Assembly: GCA_019695455.1 (NCBI GenBank)
Contig: JAEUAC010000266.1
Coordinates: 1-5,624 of the forward strand
DNA length: 5,624 nt
Source: Methylorubrum extorquens
Lineage (GTDB): Bacteria > Pseudomonadota > Alphaproteobacteria > Rhizobiales > Beijerinckiaceae
Reading direction: 5' to 3'
Position numbers and translations under genes: made by a program. Below are positions 1 through 3,853 of this stretch, piece by piece (within the stretch, counting starts at the first letter, position 1; the number at the start of each line of letters is the position of its first letter). The notes below the pieces were generated by a model. The model worked only from the letters and a program-made list of their open reading frames with translations. It had not been told where the DNA came from and searched no databases.

Positions 1-350
1 GCGACCGGGCCGGCGGGGGTCGCCGCGACCGGCGTCGACGGGGCGGGCAGCGAGCCGGTCGTCGCCGGATCGCGGGGCCCGGCGGACAGCGCGGCGCTGC
101 GGGACGGGGGCGGTCCGGCGGCGCGGCGGAAGCCGGCCGGCACGGGCTCCGTCCGGCCCCCCGGCAGGCTCGGCCGCGGATCCAGCAGGACGGGACCGAG
201 CTCCGCCGTCACGAGGGGAGGCGCCGCGGGCGCCGGCGGGACGCGGCGGGTCGCCAGCGTGGCCGTGAGGGCGAGCGTCGCGACGCCGGCCCCCAGGGCG
301 AGACGGCTCGCCCGGCCGATGCGGGGCGGGAGGGAAGCGATACGCAACAT
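1..350 (-). CDS. Exported or membrane-anchored proline-rich protein, N-terminal part (cut by left edge)
   Basis: An open minus-strand frame without stops runs from an ATG at 350 off the left edge, giving about 116 residues. The N-terminus is basic (MLRIASLPPRIGRASR) and is followed by an Ala/Leu/Thr-rich hydrophobic stretch at about residues 17-33 (LALGAGVATLALTATLA), which fits a signal peptide or single membrane anchor. The rest is rich in Pro, Ala and Gly with a PATTGSLP stretch at about residues 95-102, a type of low-complexity linker common in periplasmic proteins of Hyphomicrobiales. No catalytic motif is visible and I do not recognise the family; the functional domain probably lies beyond the edge. 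An in-frame ATG at 386 would add 12 residues (MAGRRRVVEWRP). Neither start has a convincing Shine-Dalgarno, and I chose 350 because it gives a more usual signal-peptide n-region. It lies downstream of the dehydratase on the same strand. Confidence 0.5.
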   Translation of the reverse strand, partial: MLRIASLPPRIGRASRLALGAGVATLALTATLATRRVPPAPAAPPLVTAELGPVLLDPRPSLPGGRTEPVPAGFRRAAGPPPSRSAALSAGPRDPATTGSLPAPSTPVAATPAGPV

Positions 351-477
351 GGGACGCCACTCGACGACACGGCGCCGACCCGCCATGCGGGCCGGAACCC
401 CGCCATTCAGCGCCGGGTAGGGTTAATTCGCCGTGAAGCGGGTCGACGTCGGCGCTCCGCCCCGGGGCGGATGCGCG
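351..477. other. Intergenic gap between dehydratase end and exported-protein start
   Basis: About 127 bp separate the dehydratase stop codon (478-480) from the start of the downstream minus-strand gene. The gap holds a 16-bp palindrome at 456-471 and a short AT-richer patch at 421-430. Read on the minus strand this patch is GAATTAACCCT, 35-44 bp upstream of the alternative start at 386. That position suits a promoter for the exported protein, but I find no good -35/-10 pair. The spacing and palindrome suggest the two minus-strand genes are transcribed separately. Confidence 0.4.
456..471 (-). terminator. Palindrome just after the dehydratase stop, terminator-like
   Basis: TCCGCCCCGGGGCGGA is a perfect 16-bp inverted repeat, 6 bp past the dehydratase stop codon on the minus strand. 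As RNA it could form a six-pair GC-rich stem with a four-base loop. No T-run follows, so it is not a classic intrinsic terminator. In such GC-rich genomes stems of this kind may still end transcripts or protect 3' ends. A protein-binding palindrome is the alternative reading. Confidence 0.35.
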
Positions 478-1995
478 TCACATCACGGCGCCGATCTGCC
501 AGGGCACGAATTCCGCGTCGCCGTAGCCGAGGTCCTCGCTCTTCGTGTGGCGGCCGGAGGCGACCGCCAGGACGTGGTCGAAGATCGCGCGGCCGGTCTC
601 CTCGACGGACTGGCCGTGCAGGATGCCGCCGCAATCGATGTCCATGTCGTCCTCCATCCGGCGGAAGATGTCGGAATTGGTGGCGAGCTTGAGGGAGGGG
701 GCGGGCTTGGCCCCGAAGGCCGAGCCGCGGCCGGTCGTGAAGCAGATGAGGTTCGCCCCGCCCGCCACCTGGCCGGTCGCCGCGACCGGGTCGTAGCCGG
801 GCGTGTCCATGTAGACGAAGCCGCGCTCGGTCACGGGCTCGGCGTATTCGTAGACCGCCCGCAGCGTCGAGCGGCCCCCCTTGGCGGCGGCGCCGAGGGA
901 TTTCTCGAGGATGGTCGTAAGGCCGCCGGCCTTGTTGCCCGGGGAGGGGTTGTTGTTCATCTCGCCCCCGTTCTTGGCCGTGTACTCCTCCCACCAGCGG
1001 ATGCGCGCGACGAGCTTCTCGCCGATCTCGCGGGTCGCGGCGCGGCGCGTGAGGAGGTGCTCGGCGCCGTAGATCTCGGGCGTCTCGGACAGGATGGACG
1101 TGCCGCCGTTCCGCACCAGGATGTCGGACGCGACGCCGAGCGCCGGGTTCGCCGTCAGCGCCGAATAGCCGTCGGAGCCGCCGCATTGCAGCGCGAGCAC
1201 GAGCTCGGAGGCCGGCCGCGTCTCGCGCCGCGCGGCGGCGGCGCGCGGCAGCATGTCCCGGATGGCGGCCGCGATGGCGGCGACCGTCTTCTTCGTGCCG
1301 CCCGTCTCCTGGATCGTCAGCGTGCGGAAGGTGTCGCTCTCGACGAGGCCGTATTCGGACTTCATGCGGCCGATCTGGAACACCTCGCAGCCGAGGCCGA
1401 CCATGACGACGCCCGCGAAGTTCGGGTGGCTCGCGTAGCCCCATTGCGTCCGGCGCAGCACCTCGAAGCCCTCGCCGTAGGCGGCGTGGCCGCAGCCCGT
1501 CCCGTGGACGATCGCCACGATCCCGTCGATGCCCGGATAGGCCGCGAGCGCGCCCGAGCGCTCCACCTCGGCCGCCGCGAAGCGGGCGACGGAGGCCGAG
1601 CAGTTCACGGAGGTCAGGATGCCGATGTAGTTGCGCGTGCCCGTCCTGCCGGAGAGGCGGCGGAAGCCCTCGAACGTGGCCCGCTCGGCCACCGGCAGGA
1701 GGCCGTCGTCGCGCGCGTCCTCGGCGAAGCGGTAGTCGCGGTCGAACTCGTGCAGGCCGACGTTGTGCTCGTGCACCCATTCGCCGGGCGCGATGTGGCT
1801 CTTGGCGAAGCCGATGATCTGGCCGAACTTCAGGACCGGCTCGCCCTCCCGGATGGGGGCGACCGCCATCTTGTGGCCCTTCATCACCTTCTGGCGCGCC
1901 GTCAGCCCGTGCGCGACGTCGCCCGCGCTCACGACGTCGACGGCCACGACCACGTTGTCCTCGGGCCCGAGATGGATGACGCGGGGCGCATTCAT
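478..1995 (-). CDS. Altronate/galactarate dehydratase family protein (UxaA/GarD type)
   Basis: This 505-residue cytoplasmic enzyme matches the usual full length of the family (about 490-525). An N-terminal SAF domain (about residues 6-90, with the conserved KGHKMA at 39-44) precedes the large catalytic domain (about 115-505). Family signatures in order: RTGTRNYIGILTSVNCSAS (117-135), HGTGCGH (164-170), GLGCE (200-204), CGGSDGYSALTANPA (271-285), SETPEIYGAEHLL (303-315), NPSPGNKAGGLTTILEKSLG (349-368), CFTTGRGSAFG (418-428) and LKLATN (435-440). Known members are iron-dependent lyases that dehydrate D-altronate to 2-dehydro-3-deoxy-D-gluconate or D-galactarate to 5-dehydro-4-deoxy-D-glucarate; sulfolactate sulfo-lyase is a related activity. 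The exact substrate cannot be fixed from sequence alone. The ATG at 1995 begins directly before the SAF domain and has an AGGGA about 10 bases upstream on the minus strand; a nearby ATG at 2010 is out of frame and stops at once. The start faces the methyltransferase-like gene across 86 bp. No defect is visible. Confidence 0.93.
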   Translation of the reverse strand: MNAPRVIHLGPEDNVVVAVDVVSAGDVAHGLTARQKVMKGHKMAVAPIREGEPVLKFGQIIGFAKSHIAPGEWVHEHNVGLHEFDRDYRFAEDARDDGLLPVAERATFEGFRRLSGRTGTRNYIGILTSVNCSASVARFAAAEVERSGALAAYPGIDGIVAIVHGTGCGHAAYGEGFEVLRRTQWGYASHPNFAGVVMVGLGCEVFQIGRMKSEYGLVESDTFRTLTIQETGGTKKTVAAIAAAIRDMLPRAAAARRETRPASELVLALQCGGSDGYSALTANPALGVASDILVRNGGTSILSETPEIYGAEHLLTRRAATREIGEKLVARIRWWEEYTAKNGGEMNNNPSPGNKAGGLTTILEKSLGAAAKGGRSTLRAVYEYAEPVTERGFVYMDTPGYDPVAATGQVAGGANLICFTTGRGSAFGAKPAPSLKLATNSDIFRRMEDDMDIDCGGILHGQSVEETGRAIFDHVLAVASGRHTKSEDLGYGDAEFVPWQIGAVM

Positions 1996-2081
1996 GGTGA
2001 GTTCATCCCTAGACTTCTTCCATTCTCCATACGGCGTTTCAGGGCCCGATGCGAACGGGCGGGCGCCGCGGGGGATGGTCG
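1996..2081. promoter_or_regulatory. Divergent intergenic region, likely promoters for dehydratase and methyltransferase-like gene
   Basis: These 86 bp lie between two divergent start codons. The part at 1996-2040 is visibly poorer in G and C than the flanking genes, as is usual for promoters in such genomes. Minus-strand TATGGA (about 2028-2033) could serve as a -10 for the dehydratase, but I see no matching -35 and no clear operator palindrome. The promoter role rests on gene orientation and composition, not on a recognised motif. Confidence 0.45.
2070..2075 (+). promoter_or_regulatory. Ribosome binding site deciding the start at 2082
   Basis: GGGGGA sits six bases before the ATG at 2082. 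The in-frame ATG at 2049 lacks a comparable site and would add only an unstructured Gly/Arg-rich leader (MRTGGRRGGWS), so 2082 is the better start. Confidence 0.55.
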
Positions 2082-2672
2082 ATGTCGGACGCGGTGGCGC
2101 CAGTCGGAGCGCGCCTGAACCTCTGGGACGATCACTGGGACTTCCGTCCCGAGGACTGCCCCTGCGACGTCGACTTCGTCGCCTGGCTCGACGCCCTGGC
2201 GATCACGGAGGCCGCGATCTACCATTTCGGCACCGGCGGCCACCACCATGTCGGGATCGAATGCGCGCGGGCCGAGCGCCGCAACCACGTCCTCGCCGTC
2301 ACGGCCGCCCCGCAGGAGCACGACAGCTTCGTGCGCCTCGTCACGGCCCATCCCGAACTGCTCGCGACCTACACGGTCGTCTTCGGCGACATCTACCTCC
2401 TCGACGAGCGGCTGCTGCCGGAGTTCGACGTCGTCACGCTGTTCCACCTCTGCGAGTTCCGCTCGGAGCGGAACGACGAGTACGGCGCGCTCACCGACCT
2501 CGCCGTCGCCCGCATCCTCACCCGCCGCCTCCGGCCGGGCGGCCACATCCTGTTCTTCCCGGGCTCCTTCGCCTGGCACCGGGCCAAGGCCGTCGTCGCC
2601 GAATGGGAGCGGGACGGCGCCTGCGAGCGCGTCGCGGATTTCCGCTCGCTGATCGCCTACCGCAAGCGCTGA
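2082..2672 (+). CDS. Class I SAM-dependent methyltransferase-like protein
   Basis: This predicted 196-residue soluble protein has the outline of a Rossmann-fold methyltransferase. A hydrophobic strand leads into a glycine motif, AAIYHFGTGGHHHVGIEC (44-61), resembling motif I (normally GxGxG). After it come VVFGDIYLLDE (99-109), FDVVTLFHLCEF (115-126) like motif IV, and RRLRPGGHILFFPGS (148-162), the typical RLxPGGxhhh strand near motif V/VI. The length is short for the superfamily and there is no added substrate domain. Motif I is unusual: GTGG is followed by three histidines (54-56). Several Cys and His residues are spread through the protein (C26, C28, C61, H122, C124), so a metal role or loss of methyltransferase activity is possible. 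No signal peptide or membrane segment is seen. The gene is divergent from the dehydratase and convergent with the SDR, so it is probably transcribed alone. The substrate is unknown; the methyltransferase fold is the inference, and the coding call is firm. Confidence 0.8.
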   Translation: MSDAVAPVGARLNLWDDHWDFRPEDCPCDVDFVAWLDALAITEAAIYHFGTGGHHHVGIECARAERRNHVLAVTAAPQEHDSFVRLVTAHPELLATYTVVFGDIYLLDERLLPEFDVVTLFHLCEFRSERNDEYGALTDLAVARILTRRLRPGGHILFFPGSFAWHRAKAVVAEWERDGACERVADFRSLIAYRKR

Positions 2673-2710
2673 AGGACGAAGCCGCATGCGGGATCCACGC
2701 TCGGCCTGGA

Positions 2711-2728
2711 CCCCGGCCTTCGCCGGGG
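2711..2728 (+). terminator. GC-rich hairpin downstream of the methyltransferase-like gene
   Basis: CCCCGGC-CTTC-GCCGGGG forms a seven-pair stem with a four-base loop, 38 bp past the stop codon at 2672. No T-run follows. It is part of the repeat array and may act as a 3'-end stabiliser or terminator in both directions, since the neighbouring genes converge here. The function is inferred. Confidence 0.35.
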
Positions 2729-2770
2729 TGAGCGGAGCGGGTGGAACTGCCAACCCACCATGCCCGCAAC

Positions 2771-2837
2771 CCGCTCATCCCGACGCAGGTCGGGACCCAT
2801 GCCCGGCCTGGGCCCCGGCTTCCGCCGGGGTGAGCGG
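2771..2837. repeat. Complete 67-bp repeat element with terminal inverted repeats
   Basis: CCGCTCA (2771-2777) is mirrored by TGAGCGG (2831-2837). Between them lie two internal hairpins, TCCCGAC-GCAG-GTCGGGA at 2778-2795 and CCCCGGC-TTCC-GCCGGGG at 2813-2830. The strand could therefore fold into a three-way junction closed by the terminal repeats. This is the only intact element here. The array also holds a right half ending at 2735 and a left half starting at 2873 that decays after about 2911. The layout resembles REP/BIME elements mobilised by RAYT transposases, but no such transposase is in the window. Confidence 0.7.
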
Positions 2838-2879
2838 AGAGGGTGGGGCCACCGCTTCGCCATCCCCGCAACCCGCTCA

Positions 2880-2897
2880 TCCCGACGCAGGTCGGGA
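2880..2897 (-). terminator. Hairpin downstream of the SDR gene
   Basis: TCCCGAC-GCAG-GTCGGGA forms a seven-pair stem with a four-base loop, about 58 bp past the SDR stop on the minus strand. An identical hairpin lies at 2778-2795. There is no T-run. As part of the repeat array it could mark the end of the SDR transcript, but that is inference from position. Confidence 0.3.
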
Positions 2898-2955
2898 TCC
2901 ATGCCCGGCCTCCGCCGGCGTGGGTGACCGCTTCGCGCGGCGGGTGGGCGACGTG

Positions 2956-3741
2956 TCAGAACAGCGTGTAGCCGCCGTCGATCACGAGGCTGTCGCCCGT
3001 GTGGTAGCGGCTCGCGTCGCTGGCGAGGTAGACGGCGATGCCGCCGAAATCCTCCGGCTCGCCCCAGCGCCGCTGCGGGATGCGGGGCAGGACGTTGCCG
3101 GCGAAGCGGGCGTCGGCGACCTTGTCGGCCGTCATCTCCGTCTCGATCCAGCCCGGCACGAGGGCGTTCGCCGTGATGCCGTGGCGGGCGTATTCGACCG
3201 CGAGCGCCCGGACCATGACGTTCAGCGCGCCCTTCGAGGCGCCGTAGGCCACCGCGCCGGCGGGGCCGTGCACGGTGGACGTGGAGGACGTGACGACGAG
3301 CCGCCCGCCCGGATCGCCGGCCGTCGCGCGCGCCACCATGTGGCGGGCCGCCGCCCGCAGCGTGAAGAAGGTCCCGTCGAGGTTGACGCCGAGGACGGCG
3401 CGCCAATCGGCCGTCGCGAGGTCATGGAAGGCCGTGCGCTTCAGGGAGCGCCCGGCATTGGCGAAGCAGGCGTCGAGCCGGCCGAACCGCGCCAGCAGCG
3501 CCTCCATGCGGCGCTCGACGGCCTCCTCGTCGGCCACGTCGCAGACCTCGGCGAGGACCGGCCCGCCGATCGCCGCGAGGGTCTCGCCGGCGGCCGCCGT
3601 CTTGGCCGGGTTCGATCCCCAGATCGCGACGGCCGCGCCGGCCCGGGCGAGCGCGGTCGCCATGCCGAGGCCGATGCCGCCGTTGCCGCCCGTCACGAGC
3701 GCGACCTTGCCCGAAAGGTCGAAATCCGTCCCGTCCGCCAT
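2956..3741 (-). CDS. SDR family NAD(P)-dependent oxidoreductase
   Basis: This complete classical short-chain dehydrogenase/reductase has 261 residues, within the usual 245-265. It shows the cofactor motif TGGNGGIG (17-24), ANAG (94-97) in place of the common NNAG, and the catalytic tetrad N120 (in GVNLDGTFF), S153, Y166 and K170 (YGASK). PGWIETEM (196-203) is the usual segment after strand 6, and the C-terminus ends in the typical IDGGYTLF (254-261). After strand 2 (VAIWGSN, 38-44) there is no Asp, which leans toward NADP(H). The soluble enzyme should interconvert a hydroxyl and a keto group on an unidentified substrate. The RIPQRRWGEPEDF stretch (220-232) and overall layout recall KduD/IdnO-like sugar-acid dehydrogenases, which would suit the nearby dehydratase, but this is a guess. 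The start at 3741 has a strong GGGGGGA site six bases upstream. The frame stays open further upstream to 4233, but that part runs antisense to the kinase and is not coding. The gene converges with the methyltransferase-like gene and diverges from the kinase. Confidence 0.93.
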   Translation of the reverse strand: MADGTDFDLSGKVALVTGGNGGIGLGMATALARAGAAVAIWGSNPAKTAAAGETLAAIGGPVLAEVCDVADEEAVERRMEALLARFGRLDACFANAGRSLKRTAFHDLATADWRAVLGVNLDGTFFTLRAAARHMVARATAGDPGGRLVVTSSTSTVHGPAGAVAYGASKGALNVMVRALAVEYARHGITANALVPGWIETEMTADKVADARFAGNVLPRIPQRRWGEPEDFGGIAVYLASDASRYHTGDSLVIDGGYTLF

Positions 3742-3853
3742 GCCGCGTCCCCCCGCCGCCGGGTCCTCGCCCGCGCCCGCCTCACAGCACGCCCGCGGGC
3801 GCTTGCAAAGGCCGCGCGGGCGTGGTGCGGTGCGGCCGCGTGCGAACCGGACG
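3742..3853. promoter_or_regulatory. Divergent intergenic region between SDR and sensor kinase
   Basis: These 112 bp separate the divergent starts of the SDR (3741) and the kinase (3854), so promoters for both should lie here or nearby. A 10-bp palindrome GCCCGCGGGC is at 3791-3800. No convincing -35/-10 pair or operator is visible, and the region is as GC-rich as the genes around it. Confidence 0.35.
3748..3754 (-). promoter_or_regulatory. Ribosome binding site of the SDR gene
   Basis: On the minus strand GGGGGGA lies six bases before the ATG at 3741. It fixes this start and argues against any longer protein, although the frame remains open far upstream. Confidence 0.6.

Larger units (their letters stand above)
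2687..2920. repeat. 102-bp-period tandem repeat of hairpin (REP/BIME-like) units between convergent genes
   Basis: Two nearly complete 102-bp units run 2702-2803 and 2804-2905, preceded by a partial unit tail (from about 2687) and followed by a truncated unit (2906-2920). Units 1 and 2 agree closely in their first 43 bp and last 40 bp, while the middle (about 17 bp) has diverged. For example 2763-2809 and 2865-2911 differ at a single base over 47 bp. Each unit contributes two small hairpins, CCCCGGC/GCCGGGG and TCCCGAC/GTCGGGA. Repeats of this style are known as dispersed intergenic elements in alphaproteobacteria. The period is a multiple of three and several frames lack stops, so apparent reading frames across it encode a 34-residue peptide repeat; I regard these as artefacts. 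The array fills almost the whole 283-bp gap, and I see no gene in it. Confidence 0.85.

Noticed and set aside
407..1780. A 457-codon minus-strand frame overlapping the dehydratase in another phase
   Set aside because: The product is dominated by Arg, Pro and Gly and matches no family. It is an out-of-frame shadow of the dehydratase.
433..2118. A 561-codon open frame on the plus strand across the dehydratase gene
   Set aside because: It is antisense to a gene with unmistakable family motifs. Its product is Arg/Ala/Asp/Val-rich without motifs, as expected where stop codons are rare in GC-rich DNA.
2518..2880. A 120-codon minus-strand frame with repeated HPG-rich peptides
   Set aside because: The peptide repeat comes from the 102-bp DNA repeat, whose length is a multiple of three, so open frames persist without coding. 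Part of it is also antisense to the methyltransferase-like gene.
2702..2905. Regular repeats suggesting a CRISPR array
   Set aside because: There are only about two units, the conserved blocks are too long and spacer-like middles are short and partly related. No cas genes are near.
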